The notes: generated from the letters alone by a model not told the origin. Positions 18,005 to 29,908 are shown, numbered from the stretch's first letter. The stretch is DNA of 64,000 bases from Craspedostauros australis (GCA_026770025.1 JAMXDE010000006.1:2920001-2984000), one strand, 5' to 3'. Numbers and translations: made by a program.

Positions 18005-21000
18005 TCATAGTTGAAGCTTGATGACGCGGATGTCCTGCGATATGAGATCGGTATCAATAAGCTGCTCGCCGTATCCGTAGGCCACTTCGCGGTTCCTTCG
18101 TTTCAGATGCCTCTTGCCCGCTCGGCCATACAGGGTTCGCAGCTCATCAAAGTTCTGATTGTTCGGCTTCAGCAGGTTTGGAATGGGTTCGCCAACAGAC
18201 AGCGACATGCAGCCCTTCTTCTTCCAATCTTCCTCCTCTTCATCGTCGACTGGATGGTCCAAACCCAAGGCGTGTCCCAGTTGATGGCATACGTTGTACA
18301 GATCCCATCCTTCCGACGTCGCGTAATAGTCATTCAGCCGGATGGAACTTGCGATGATCTCATTGCCAGCCAGGAAGAGAAGTGCCAAGCCTCTCCACTG
18401 GGTAATCCCATAGTTTCCGTTGCATATCTTGATCGCCCCAGTGACAGGCGCGCAAGCCGTCTCGTGCGGGGCATCCTTCACCGTGAGATCGATAGCTGCT
18501 GCCTTGCTCCAGTCCCGTGCACTGTCAGTAACAAACGGCTTCCACATGCTCTGCACCGCGCTCAACACTTCGAGGCGGAGACCATTTGTGTTGTCACCTT
18601 GCTGCCACAGGAATTCACCTTCGATGCTCCCGGTCCAAGGCCCCTCATCGACCGCGATACTGGTCCAAGACGGAGAAGAGCTCGGAATGTCCGAGACTTC
18701 CTCCGGGATGGTCGGCTCTGCCGTTGGTTCAATGGAGTGCTCGATTGTTGGCGCTGCCGTCGGCGCCGAAGTTGGGTTGGAAGAAGGCATTTCTGTTGGT
18801 GTCACTGAGGACATGGCTGTCGGATCAGTTGTGGGCAGTGCCGTGGGTCCCACGCTGCTTTTCGCGCTCGGTGAAGATGTCGCCTCGACAACGGGTTCTT
18901 TCGTTGGAGACTGTGATGGAAATTGGGTTAGAAATTGGGTTGGATTCGAAGTCTGCTCTCCGTTGGTGGGCACCGTAGGGGTAGTTGTGGGGGCTTTCGA
19001 CACGGCGCCTGCCGGGGCCATCGATGGCATGCCGGTTGGGAGCGAGATTGGATTCGGATTTGGGTTTGGTGGGCCGGAATTCTCTCCTGAGAGTGCCGAT
19101 GGCATCATCGATGGAGTCATTGAGGGAGTAGTATCACCATCGTTATCACCACCGTTGTCACCACCGATGTCAGGCAGCGGAGAAATGGTGGGGCTGCCAG
19201 TTGGTAACAACGTGAAGATGATCTCCCGAGATGTACTGGGCGGAGAAGCGTTCACATTCGATGACCCAATGGGGCTGTCTTGTGAGAATCCAAGGAAGAA
19301 GACGAGTAGAACGATCAGCAAAATGAGAAAGAGTAGGCAGAGGATCACAGCCCTGCGGCAGAAGAGGCTCATGCACTTGTTGCGTTTTCGTGTCGTTGTG
19401 TACATGGCGCTCGTGGCTGCAGAGTGTTCTGCCATGCTCAGGCCTGATCCATCAATCCCATTGCCGTTACGGTCGCCGTTGTTCTCATTTGGTTCTTGCT
19501 TGGAAAACGATAGCCAGCCGCTCATTTGAGATGCAGAGCCGAGAGATAGCCGGTTGTTGAAGAACGAGGCGACGGTGGGCGGTGGATTCGATGCCGACTG
19601 CGAATCATCCGTGCGTGTCACTTGTGGTCCATACGACGACCCACCTCCGATCACGGTGGAAGCTATGGCGATGTTGCCATTCTCGTGCATGCTGTTGCCG
19701 TTGTTGCCAGTGTTGCCGATGACATACTGCGGGGAGTGTCCATCGAAAGCTCTGGCCATGCGAAGACCACCGTAGGTATCTTCCGAATCATATCCGTCGT
19801 AGCTGTTGCTAAAATCCCAATTAATTGGATCAGCCGTCGTCGGTGCTGGAGCAACCATGTGTGTTGGTAGGATCGATGAGTCGGATGCGGATTCCAGTTG
19901 TCTATCTTCCGTCTGGGTCTCCATTTCTTGATGAGGCATATTGAGTATGCCACAGTTGAATCGATCGCGGATGTGCTGGATGTGCGCATCAGAGAGGACT
20001 GATGGGTCTTCGATGTTGTGGCTGTCGTGCAACTGCACATCGACCAAGTAGCTCTCTGAATCGACACTTTGATCCGCGCTGGCCTCAAACGATCCCAGCA
20101 ACGACGGATCGGGCTGGTTGGAATAGGAGTAGGACAAGTCTGATGGAGACGGATTTGACAACGACATGAAAGATGCTGGTGATGCTGATGCCGATGCTGG
20201 CGATGGCGACGGCGAGGATGTCGATGATCGCGACGATGATGGTGATGGTGGAACTCCGGGTGTCACACCCTGGTTCTGGCTCTGATGCCTCGGCGAATTG
20301 CCTTGGAACAAGGAAAGCGACAATCGGTGGATAGGCGAGTGGGTGAAATCGCTGCTCGGTCCAACTTGATTGAGCTGATCGAGATGGACGCGGCCAACGG
20401 GCTTAGCCGGTGTGATTTCCATGTTCTCACCCGTGTCATCGGCTCCTTTTGCAGCAGTGCCAGTACTTGCCTGAGTCGGAACGAAACCATGGGTCGATTG
20501 GCCTGTGGAAGACACCCCTGGAGTTGTTGTTGATTGTGGATGCGATGATGGTGTTGATACAGAAGGTGTCGACGGCACCATGAATGGTGTTTGCGGCGAC
20601 TGGGGAAGCGGCTGCGATTCTGTTTGTGAATGTCCAGGTGGCTGCGTTTGTGCAATTGTCGCACCACTTCGCTTCTGGTTTGGAGAACTACCTGATGGAG
20701 TCGAAGGCACAATAGTGGCGCCGCTGTATCTGTGCATGACATCTCCATATGGTTGTTGCAGAATCTGCGGTGTGCTAGGTTCGTCTTCGATGTAAATGTC
20801 GTGATCTTGCAAATCGCTCTCCTGAAAGTTGATAGGCCTGGAAATCTTGTTGATGGGACTTGCTGAATGCGATAGCGATGGCGATGCCGAGGGAGCGATG
20901 GTTGGCTGTGACCTGTGGCCATCGGAACGAAACACTTCAGACACCAACGACTGGCTCGGAGACGACCAACTTCCGACCCCAGGTGCTGCATGCTGAAGAT

Positions 21001-22039
21001 CGCTGGGGCTTCCTTGCATGAAGATGCGGGCCTTCTCTTCGGAGAAAATGAGCGAATCCCTCTCGTCGTCGTCGTCATCATCAGTCTCGAAGACCATGAG
21101 GGATGATGCTGCGCCAAGGATGGAGGGTAACGTACTGGCAATCACAGGTTTGTTTGGTGAGACAGGCTTCGTCTTGTCCGCTGATGTACGAATACGTGGT
21201 GCGGAGTCCTTGTGTGATGAGAGGGCCACGCGCGCGCCGCACAGGGGAGAAGATGTAGCGGTGGACGATGGCGAGAACATGTCATCCGATGATGAAGAGG
21301 TTGTCGGTTGCATCGGACCAGCCTTGGATGTTTTGTGGTCTTCATATCTTGACCTTTCGGATCTATTGTTCGGCGATCTGTCTGCATGGTTGAGAAACGG
21401 TCCTCCGCTTGTCTTTGCTGTGCCTTTTGCTACGCTCTTTTCGGCACTTCTCCAGATACTCGCCGAGGGAGGGGTCTTGCAGTTCCCTGCCGGTACATGA
21501 TTCTCCTTGTCGACCGGAGTTTGTCTCGCGATGACACCGTCTGTGGCATCGGCCGGATAGCCAACTCCTTTCAGTATCTCCAGCATGTGACTCGTTGCAG
21601 ACAGATTGAGCGGTGAGTAGCTTGCGGCTGATGGAGTTGGGCTCATTTGCTTTAGCGGTGACGCAGAAGGACTCTCATCAGGACACATCCGCACGTTGCC
21701 GCGGTCGGAAAGGCGTGGGCGGCTCCCTCGAGTCTTCGACCCGCCAGATCGGGTCGGACGGTCTTTGTGATACAGCAGAAAGACAGGGTCCAGTGGTGTG
21801 GAGGGAGCCGAGTCGGTGGTCTGCGATCCTTGTCTTGGAGTGAACTGCGCGGTGTGGATGTTCTGCAACGATACTGCATGGGGGCTCTGCGATACTTGGC
21901 TTGAGGCAGCCTCCATGTTGCTGTCACGCTGCCACCTGCTCTGACTGTTCAGCTCTGCATCTGCATCTGCGTCCACATCGACTCGTCGTCGCGAGGATGG
22001 GGTCTGCCAGTGGTGATTTGCGTATGGCGCCGAACTCAT
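18005..22039 (-). CDS. Large type II membrane protein with Gln-substituted matrixin-like zinc domain
   Basis: 1344 residues. The first 890 are Ser/Pro/Thr/Gln-rich and probably disordered and cytoplasmic. A single strong transmembrane helix (about 890-915, RRAVILCLLFLILLIVLLVF) is preceded by basic residues, predicting the C-terminus outside or in a lumen. A stalk of Ser/Pro/Thr repeats (SPTxxP, PTxxPT, TPSMTPSMMPS) follows, a style common in diatom wall or secreted proteins. The last 180 residues resemble a matrixin/metzincin domain: HQLGHALGLDH at 1252-1262, then GCMSLS as a possible Met-turn. The usual HExxHxxGxxH Glu is Gln (CAA codon), a change that abolishes peptidase activity in studied metzincins, so this is probably a pseudoprotease. 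Ends just before a convergent TsaD-like gene. Confidence 0.8.
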   Translation of the reverse strand: MSSAPYANHHWQTPSSRRRVDVDADADAELNSQSRWQRDSNMEAASSQVSQSPHAVSLQNIHTAQFTPRQGSQTTDSAPSTPLDPVFLLYHKDRPTRSGGSKTRGSRPRLSDRGNVRMCPDESPSASPLKQMSPTPSAASYSPLNLSATSHMLEILKGVGYPADATDGVIARQTPVDKENHVPAGNCKTPPSASIWRSAEKSVAKGTAKTSGGPFLNHADRSPNNRSERSRYEDHKTSKAGPMQPTTSSSSDDMFSPSSTATSSPLCGARVALSSHKDSAPRIRTSADKTKPVSPNKPVIASTLPSILGAASSLMVFETDDDDDDERDSLIFSEEKARIFMQGSPSDLQHAAPGVGSWSSPSQSLVSEVFRSDGHRSQPTIAPSASPSLSHSASPINKISRPINFQESDLQDHDIYIEDEPSTPQILQQPYGDVMHRYSGATIVPSTPSGSSPNQKRSGATIAQTQPPGHSQTESQPLPQSPQTPFMVPSTPSVSTPSSHPQSTTTPGVSSTGQSTHGFVPTQASTGTAAKGADDTGENMEITPAKPVGRVHLDQLNQVGPSSDFTHSPIHRLSLSLFQGNSPRHQSQNQGVTPGVPPSPSSSRSSTSSPSPSPASASASPASFMSLSNPSPSDLSYSYSNQPDPSLLGSFEASADQSVDSESYLVDVQLHDSHNIEDPSVLSDAHIQHIRDRFNCGILNMPHQEMETQTEDRQLESASDSSILPTHMVAPAPTTADPINWDFSNSYDGYDSEDTYGGLRMARAFDGHSPQYVIGNTGNNGNSMHENGNIAIASTVIGGGSSYGPQVTRTDDSQSASNPPPTVASFFNNRLSLGSASQMSGWLSFSKQEPNENNGDRNGNGIDGSGLSMAEHSAATSAMYTTTRKRNKCMSLFCRRAVILCLLFLILLIVLLVFFLGFSQDSPIGSSNVNASPPSTSREIIFTLLPTGSPTISPLPDIGGDNGGDNDGDTTPSMTPSMMPSALSGENSGPPNPNPNPISLPTGMPSMAPAGAVSKAPTTTPTVPTNGEQTSNPTQFLTQFPSQSPTKEPVVEATSSPSAKSSVGPTALPTTDPTAMSSVTPTEMPSSNPTSAPTAAPTIEHSIEPTAEPTIPEEVSDIPSSSPSWTSIAVDEGPWTGSIEGEFLWQQGDNTNGLRLEVLSAVQSMWKPFVTDSARDWSKAAAIDLTVKDAPHETACAPVTGAIKICNGNYGITQWRGLALLFLAGNEIIASSIRLNDYYATSEGWDLYNVCHQLGHALGLDHPVDDEEEEDWKKKGCMSLSVGEPIPNLLKPNNQNFDELRTLYGRAGKRHLKRRNREVAYGYGEQLIDTDLISQDIRVIKLQL

Positions 22040-23688
22040 CGTTGGTTGGGAATGGCTTCAAGATGACTTCGCTGTCCGATTGTGCCTTCTATGGGATGTG
22101 GTGGGTTGCAATGGGTTGTGACAAGTCGCGATGGGTTGTGATGCGTGGTGAAGGCAGTCGGCACTGTAAATGGAGCTGCAGGAAGAATCGACAACGGGTT
22201 GACTGGTGTTCGTGATCGTGGTGGTACTGTGGATGCTATTGTTGCCAACCTTGATGTTGCTGTCGCTGCTGGCGTGGTGTGGTACTCTGTCGTGTGTGCC
22301 ATGCACTCAACACGTTGAAGTGATGGGTCCATGAGCACCACTCCTCGCATTACTCGTAGTAGTGGCACAGAGCCTCCCGTTCAGCCATGAACAAGGCCGA
22401 TGTCAGTCTTTGCAACCCACCCAACTAAACATGTCACAAACACACACCGCCGGCCATCAAAGTACGAAATTCAAACTGGATTGCACACGATGAAAATGTG
22501 ACCGTTCAAACCCTCTCTTATGATTACATGTGTCGCATGAGACATGAATGACAAATCCATGAGAGAAGGGCGACCTGAATAACGAATCGTGTCATGAGTT
22601 GTTCAAATTGGTGGGTTGCGAAAGGAAACACGTGGAGCAGTAGCAGATAGTGCGGGTAGTAGTGGTGGCAGTGGACCGAAAAGGAGATGGACGCGAAGAC
22701 TTCCCCAACTGCAGAAATCAGGTACACGCAATCTGAAAACACAAGACAACAATTATAGCATAGAATAGAATATTATATAATATTGTTAGTATGACCAAAA
22801 TCATACGATGCGATGATGCTTGCGGCATCCATACTATACTACACTATTGTACTATACTCCATTTACCGACGTTGCAAGTGGCAAAACGCATCCCACTCTT
22901 GGAAGGTCGCAGGCATGCGCTTGAGAGTTGTGGAGGACGCAACGAGTGTGGCATAGTAGTAACTATGGCACGAGTAGTCGTATGGCACGGCTATTGCATG
23001 ATGCCATGGCAATCTCTCTCTCTCCCTTGCTACACGGACATGCACTTATGCTGCCAAAGAATGCCATGAGGCACAGCAAAGTGAAGTTCAACAACTGAAC
23101 CAACGCACGGATCATGAGATAACCTCGATTGATAGGGAGCAGTTGAAGAAATGATGGAGGTGTGATGAAGCGAAGCAACGCCACCTTCCCACCTTTTGTC
23201 ATGACAGCCTGCCACACCCCTTCTTCGCAATTCACAACACCGAAGGAATCAGCGGAAGAAGATTCGGCCAGAGATGAATCACATGCCTGCTCTGCGGCAA
23301 CGCGGGTCGAACAATGGTCCAACGGAACGAGCGGTACCACGACCGCTCAGGGAAGGCAGAGGAGAAGGGAAGAAAAAGGCAGTTGATGTGCATGGCCAAA
23401 GACAGGACAGTCGAGGCAGACAGCGCCGCGCAGATTGATCCCTAAAGAGAGCAACCCACGTATACGCCGCGTGCGCAGTTGCGCTTGTACCATTCATGGA
23501 CGAGTAAGTGTACGTGTACGTGTACGTGGATACATTCCCCTCGGCATGTATTAATTTTAGTGTGCGGATTGCTGTGTTCATGAACCCTATTATATGAATA
23601 ATACCATACGAGTACCATACTAAACTATACCAGTATGCTGAGCCTTTGTTCGTCAACTGCTCTGCTCCCATCACGACAAAAGCGTATT
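22040..23688. other. Intergenic region upstream of the membrane pseudoprotease gene
   Basis: 1.65 kb. Near 22095-22150 the phrase gatgggttgtga recurs imperfectly. There are AT-rich tracts near 22755-22790 and 23570-23640, and CATACGAG occurs at 23605 beyond the 3' end of the next gene. Only chance-length frames; no RNA gene recognised. Confidence 0.45.
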
Positions 23689-25572
23689 TCACTGGAGAGA
23701 TTCAACAGGGTCCGGCAGTGGGCAATGAACGCTGTTCTGCCTACCCTGCGGCGATACAGGTATCGAGTCATCCGTCGATTCCTGTGTCTTCCAGCGGTCA
23801 TCCGAGAATGATGACCAGCTCGCGTTGAAGGACCGGAGGCTGTCGTGCTGGAACATGGCGTTCTGCGCGGCGCCGTCGTTGTCATCGTCGCCATCGATGC
23901 TGTCGAGACCGTCCGTATCGAAGAGGTCGGTTTTGTCGTCATCGTCGGTCATGGAGCTGCTCAGGGATCGCATCCGGAGCCTGTCGAAGCGTCTCTTTCT
24001 TCGCGGCGATATTGGGCTGCCTGGCGACGATATCGTCGAGATGGACAGGTCGGTGGCCTGGTGTGACAGACTCCTTCGTGAGTTCTGCTGGCGGCATTGT
24101 TCCATGAGCAACGCCGTCTGCATGTGGTGCAAGGCGCGTTCGGTCTTCTTCTGGGCGGAGATCGTATCCCCGAGTCCGGATGGGCTCAAGGGAAGGATGT
24201 GTTCCTGTCCGATGAGCTTGTTGGCCTCGTCGTAGCTCGTGGACTCTTGGCGCGACATCGATATCTTGGTGAGGGAGTCTCGTGGAGAGCAGTCCCGCAC
24301 ACAGTTGTGCTGCCAGCGGTTGCCGGCGATGGATTCGCTCACCGACCGCGAAAGCACGATGGTGGACCGCGGCGATGAGAAAGTGGGATCGCGGAGAGCT
24401 CGCGCTTGTTCGCATCTGTCGCTGTTCTCCTCGTTATCGAAAGCGTCGTGTGTATCGACAGTGTCGACGCCGCTGTCGAGGCTCTTGTCCGTCTTGCTGT
24501 GCTGCGTCATGCGGTGGAGCGAGGCAAGCATGAGCGAGTCTCCAGAGCGGCTTCGAACCGGGGTCATCGGGATCGTATCTCCCCTGATGCATCCCGTGCT
24601 TGAGCGATGATGGCGAAAATGGTGATGATGCCGATTGATGGAATCCGGGATGGTTCTGGAAGCCGCCCCAAACTCCTTGGCTTCCTTTGCGCCTTCCTCC
24701 TCAATGGCTTCTGTGTGAACATGGCCATCATCGGAGGTGTTTTGCGCTGTGGTGTCGTGGCATGCCTGGCCAGATGGTGATGAAGGGTTGGCAAAAACGC
24801 GAACATTTGTGGATGAAGCGGGCACGTCGTCCTTGTCGTTGGCTTGCGGCGTTGGGGATGAGTGCAAAAGCGAGCACGATGGCAATGGCACCGAGGAAGG
24901 CGGCGCCGCTGCTTGTGAGGAATCGAATGCCTTGGGGATGTTGGTGGTGTCGTTGTTGTTGCTGCTGCCGATGTTGGTGAACGCAGGAGGCAACGCTTGA
25001 GACGAGCTGGTGCGATAGGGCAGGACGGGAGGGGCGATCAAGTCGCAGCTCTCCTCTGACGAGACGGTGGCGATACAGGAGTCATGAAAGTGCGGGTGCT
25101 GGTGGTGATGAGCAAAAGACATCGACATCATGCTGTCATGGCATCCGAAAGACGCCAGGCTGGGCATGCTGTCATCGGTTGGGCATCCGCTGCTGTGGTT
25201 CTTCTCGTTGAAAGAGAGGGTGCTGGAAGCGACGGTTCTTGTGGATGTGTGGCTCGACATGGCGAACGCAGTCTTCGGTGATCTTGGCTGAGGTGCAGGG
25301 CAGTGCAGAGACAGCGGTTCGAGGCTCTGCTCATCCTCATCGTCGCCGTTACCGTTGTTGGTGTTGCCATCATCGAGTTGGTCGTTGGGGTTGGCACCCT
25401 CCATGTCCCATTCGAAGGCCTTCGAAGCTGAGAGATCATTGAGGAATGTCTCTTCGCTGCATGTGCTGCCTTCATCGCAGCTGCTGCTGCTGCTGCTGCT
25501 GTAGCCCGGATCATGTGTCGCATGGGTGGCGGAGAGCCCTCCCTCCGAGTAGAAGGATGGAATACGATCCAT
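23689..25572 (-). CDS. Ser/His-rich low-complexity protein of unknown function
   Basis: 627 residues from MDRIPSFYSEGGLS; the frame stays open to an ATG at 25779, whose extra 69 residues are low-complexity and may be leader. The protein is Ser-, Asp-, His- and Pro-rich with a Ser tract (YSSSSSSSCDEGS), acidic segments (GDDEDEQSLEP, DDDDKTDLFDTDG) and a His cluster (HHHHFRHHR). Near the C-terminus there is a basic SPRRKRRFDRLRMRSLS motif that could be a nuclear-localisation or phosphorylation site, and a helix (ALHHMQTALLMEQCRQQNSRR). It resembles a phosphoregulated, mostly disordered protein. No family recognised. The even use of all codons through a long frame supports a gene. Confidence 0.6.
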   Translation of the reverse strand: MDRIPSFYSEGGLSATHATHDPGYSSSSSSSCDEGSTCSEETFLNDLSASKAFEWDMEGANPNDQLDDGNTNNGNGDDEDEQSLEPLSLHCPAPQPRSPKTAFAMSSHTSTRTVASSTLSFNEKNHSSGCPTDDSMPSLASFGCHDSMMSMSFAHHHQHPHFHDSCIATVSSEESCDLIAPPVLPYRTSSSQALPPAFTNIGSSNNNDTTNIPKAFDSSQAAAPPSSVPLPSCSLLHSSPTPQANDKDDVPASSTNVRVFANPSSPSGQACHDTTAQNTSDDGHVHTEAIEEEGAKEAKEFGAASRTIPDSINRHHHHFRHHRSSTGCIRGDTIPMTPVRSRSGDSLMLASLHRMTQHSKTDKSLDSGVDTVDTHDAFDNEENSDRCEQARALRDPTFSSPRSTIVLSRSVSESIAGNRWQHNCVRDCSPRDSLTKISMSRQESTSYDEANKLIGQEHILPLSPSGLGDTISAQKKTERALHHMQTALLMEQCRQQNSRRSLSHQATDLSISTISSPGSPISPRRKRRFDRLRMRSLSSSMTDDDDKTDLFDTDGLDSIDGDDDNDGAAQNAMFQHDSLRSFNASWSSFSDDRWKTQESTDDSIPVSPQGRQNSVHCPLPDPVESLQ

Positions 25573-28500
25573 GGTGTTGGGGATGAGATGGCGACTGCGA
25601 GTCAAAGGGAGAAAGGCGCTTGATGGGTGCGTGTGGGAGGATTCGCGTTGGCAGGAGGACGACGTCGACGATAGCGATAGCCTTGACGATGCAGGGATCT
25701 GCTCGAGGTGGACCTTGACTTGTGGACAGGACTGTGGCTGAGAGGTTGTCGGTGATCTGGTGGAGCAATCCGCAACCATTGGTCTGATCCTTTCGAAGCT
25801 GTGGGAGCAAATGAGAGCAAATGAGAGCGAGTGATGAGCTGCGATGCTGCGATGCTGTCGCGATGATGTCCTTGATGGCCTCTCGTTTGGACCGTTGGCG
25901 ATCTATCGTGCTGTAAGATCTGTGTGCGACCTGTGATGGAAATCGAAGCGTGCTCGGAATTACGAACCGAACTGTTGACGAACAAAGAGGCTCGAGCGGT
26001 GATGGATGCGAGCCGAGGAATCTTCTACTGGTATTTATGTTGATGGGTGGTGCCGTGGATGTCCGTATCCGTATCGTCGGCGTGTGGTACGTGCACGAGT
26101 GCGGCCGATTACTCTTACTCGGATGGTAGGTATGATTACGTTTGATTACGTATTATCTGATTGTGTTTTATCCACACAAGTAGAATAGTTCGTTGGCGCT
26201 GATGATGGATGAGAAATAGACCCTTGTGGAGGAATGCGAGTTTGGGAGAGAGATCGAAAGTCGGAGACAAGGAAATGCGTATGTGCGGAGGAGGGGGATG
26301 CAGGCCGGGGGCGGAAGTAATTGTATGTGGAGTGTGTGTGGATGTGTTTCGTTGCGAATGTGTTTGCACAATTGCCATCGGATGTGTTTTGTGAGGTCAG
26401 GAGGAACTGGAAGTGGGCCAAGGAGGAGAAGCTGCTCCTGTTTACTAGTACTTCCGCAGTACTCTACGCCCTCGCAACGTGAGCACAAAAGACGAGGCCA
26501 TTGTTCGTGTGCGGACAGGGGGCTTTGCTCGCCTTCATGAACCAACACTCGATTTCATCCACGTAAGAGTCTTGTGCGTTTTCTGGGACATTCTCCACAA
26601 GGTGCTTCGGGGGCATGTTTGATTGGGCTGACAAGATCACGGATGATGTCGGATCGACGGTCCATGTTGAACCCGACGGATTCCTTGTTTCTGCCATGAG
26701 AACATCGAAAGATAATTGCCCACCCAAATGATGGGATTGGTTCATAACTGGTGGGAAGGGCTTACCCGGACCTACGGACGCGCACGCTCAGTCCACCCTC
26801 ACACTGGTACGAATCAAATGGCGACGAACGCCAATAGAGCCAATTGGGCACCACAATTGCCCCAAAGATCGTTGCTGGGCGCCTCCAGCCGACAGCATTG
26901 CTCACGTCTCTGTCAGAGTGATCCTTTGTCATAAATTCGAAGGTGCTTGAATGCGGCAGGGTCGTGTTCTTCTTTGTTGATCCGGTCCTCCACGATGGAG
27001 GCGAAGAACCTGCCGTGCCTCCGCAACGAAGCCTTCGCAACGATCGCAAGGGGCCGCTCAGGGACTATGATCCCGCGAAGGAGCATTGTCACCGGCATCC
27101 GACACCAATCACATCAATCCAACCGTCCACGAAGAACGAGGCCCAAGAAAGTAGTGAAACAGCAGTACTCTGCAGGTACATCCCGAAGCATGCGCACGAC
27201 AAGAAAGAGACTTCGCGTGATGTGGGAGAGATGGTAGAAGCATTTGGCTTCCACAGATCACGACGCCGAAAGCAGCAGCGCCTTTCCAGGGCAGAGCGAT
27301 GTCCAAGGACATGAACTACACGACACCGACATCGATCGAGTGTCTATTATTCGGGAAGTGTGGCGCAAGACTGCCATCGATCGACTGCTCTATTACTATC
27401 ATACTGCGAGTACTACCTTCACTCCAACACATGCAATGAGCGATGTCCCATCCATGTATTCTATAAAACACTGCAGTGAAAGCGATGGACGGTCAACCCT
27501 GCATTGGGCTTCATTGAGCTTCATCGAGCTTGGCCGAGCTTTGAGTAGAGTACATGTTGTCGCACGCTTTTACCATCGTTCCACGACGTTGAATCGCTGC
27601 ATGGTCTTGTGCAGAAGCTCTGCGGAGACTCCACACTGCATTGCGGACATAGAATTGCATGTTTGCAGCCACCAAGATGGCTCGGAATTTATTGGAATCA
27701 GCGTAGACGAGGCCGGGCCATTCGCTACTCACAAAATGATGCTGCTCGAGCAAAACTCATGGACTTCTTCAGATGTGACTTGTACTTGTGCGGTGCGGAA
27801 GTGCTGTTGGAACAGAAGCCCGGATGCATGAGGAGATGGATGTTGATTGCGATGTGCTTGCACATGCACATGCACATACATGTACAACGACTCGTGCAGT
27901 GGGCGATGCTGATGGCTCGGGTTGGGTCGTCCGCTGTTCTCGTTCACTGGTCATGATGGGCCACGCTCATCTCTGATCGTGGCGACTCATGCCTATCGTA
28001 CTGGCATGGCACACAGCGTCCATTGAAGCCGGGGAGAAGTCGTTCACTGCTGTGGATCGCAGATTCAGTGCCACGCGAGGATGGCGGAATTCCAAGGACT
28101 GCCGGTTGGGCCCAAGATACCAGAAGACTTATCCAAGACCAAATCAATGGCAGATGACGCACGATAAGAATTGGCCAAAGACTTACTGCTCTGCCCATGA
28201 CGCAGTTCTGCGTCCGAGTCCATCATCGGTCCTGGTGCGGTAACGCTACTGGCCCCAACAGAAACTCTCCACTCGCGGAGAGAGCGCAACCGGTGGCAGG
28301 TCTCTCCCTTCTCTCTCTCTGCGTTTCTGTTTTGCTCTTGGACATGAGTCCTGGCACCTCGGCGCGGATCGATCAGCTGATCCGTCCGACAGTTGGAGAT
28401 GGTTGCGCTTGGAATCCACCTATTCTCTTCCCCTGATCAATGATGGAGATTCAACAAGTGCGTACTCGGAAAGTGCACTCTGTGGTTGTGCCGACAACAC

Positions 28501-29828
28501 CCTGACGGGCCTCAGCGTTGATGCGTTGGGTGTTGGGGCGAGCTCCCGTGTCACATTCACGAACGAATCTTTGCTCCGGCCAGTGTTGGAGTTGGGTTGG
28601 GTTGCTGATTCTATCTTGACAAAAGTCTGCAACCAGACACGAATGGACCAATGCCACAGCAAGAACAACATCTGTGTCTGAGGAGTCTTGCCCAAAGTTG
28701 ATGTGTGTCTCGTGTGATGTGTGTCTCGTGTGATGTCCACCTCTCATGCCGGCAATGTGACGTGCCATGACAGCAAGACGGAGCAACAACGACAGCAAGG
28801 AGCGATTTGGCGTTGCTGCCTGCTTCGTTCCGTCTGCGCAGGTCGCCTCAGAAGGTTGCTACAGAATCGAGGCATTTGACCATACTATACGTTCGAAGTG
28901 GGAACACAAGATGCGACTCTCTTCAAGAAAGCTTAGGCTGGCAGAGCACAGGTACTCGTGCGGTGGATCAAGAAGGGCACATCATTTTCGATTCAAGTCG
29001 TCGCTTCAATTTCCAACCGTGGCCCGTCCTTTTGTGTGGCCAAGAGGATGAGGTGCACATAGTATACCTCACAACGCCGAGAATATCCAACCTTCGTCGG
29101 AACAGTTGGTCTTATTCGCTGCATCTGGAGCTCAAGACGGTATAGGCAAGGGGAGAACGGGCACACACGCTTCTTCATCGCACGCCACAACATCTGATCA
29201 GTTGCGCTCTTGAGGAGACATCTAATAGAAGCCGTAGCAGACTCACCCTTGATGCATGGCGCGAACGTACTCGTAGAGTGCAGACAATCCCGGCACGAGC
29301 AGAGCAATAATTACCACGCAAGGGCACGCCAGAGGCTTCTGACCAACGCCCTTTCTCTGATCGCATTGTTCAGAGCCAGAAAGTGCAGTTCTCGAGCGTA
29401 CACACCATGGATAGCGAGTGAACTTATTGCTCCATGCAATGGGGTCGTTGTTGATGTTGACGTTGATGTTCATGTTGATGTTCATGAAGCAGCGGAGTTG
29501 TGAGTGTGCAACCGATAGTCCCCAGCCCATGCCCACAAGCATGCTCCAACCGGCACAACATGTGCCACAAAAGTCAGACTGAGTGCATCAGTAGTGCAGT
29601 ATGGAATGCATCAGACTGTCTGCACCAATCTTGTGACACAAGATAAGCAGGAGGCAGCGACTATGGGTGTTTGTTTGTATTGAGGCTCGTGGACTCGAGA
29701 TGTTGCCTTTGATCCGCCCACCGCTCGGGTGCAGAGGAGAGGAATATTGTCAACATATTCAAACATAATATTATTAAAATCTAATTTCAACAGGAGCAGC
29801 ATTAACAGGACTGCGAGGTTCGACCACA
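25573..29828. other. Unresolved 4.3-kb region without a recognised gene
   Basis: Contains only frames of up to 195 residues on both strands (for example plus 27244-27831, plus 28807-29145, minus 26464-26745). None has a recognisable domain, and such lengths also occur by chance in other spacers here. A 12-bp repeat, gttgatgttcat type, lies at 29450-29486. The first 400 bp is the promoter side of the Ser-rich gene. A multi-exon gene or a long non-coding RNA cannot be excluded. Confidence 0.35.
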
Positions 29829-29899
29829 GCACCAGTGGTTTAGTGGTAAAATCCAACGTTGCCATCGTTGGGCCCCGGGTTCGATTCCCGGCTGGTGCA
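29829..29899 (+). tRNA. trnG-GCC: tRNA-Gly (anticodon GCC), copy 1
   Basis: 71 nt, no intron. The acceptor GCACCAG pairs with CTGGTGC, with discriminator A. The D-arm GTGGTTTAGTGGTAAAA (A box) and T-arm GGGTTCGATTCCC (B box) are canonical, and the anticodon stem CCAAC/GTTGG presents GCC in the loop TTGCCAT. It matches the common eukaryotic tRNA-Gly(GCC) layout. A TTTT run at 29909-29912 can serve as RNA polymerase III terminator. Its downstream flank is shared with copies 2 and 3. Confidence 0.95.
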
Positions 29900-29908
29900 C
29901 TCCTACCA

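Noticed and set aside
27244-27831. 195-residue plus-strand frame in the unresolved region
   Set aside because: Length equals chance frames elsewhere (for example 56338-56922); no recognisable motif, and opposite-strand frames look equally plausible.
28807-29145. 112-residue plus-strand frame with balanced composition
   Set aside because: Looks protein-like near its end, but there is no start context, partner exon or family; kept only as a note within the unresolved region.
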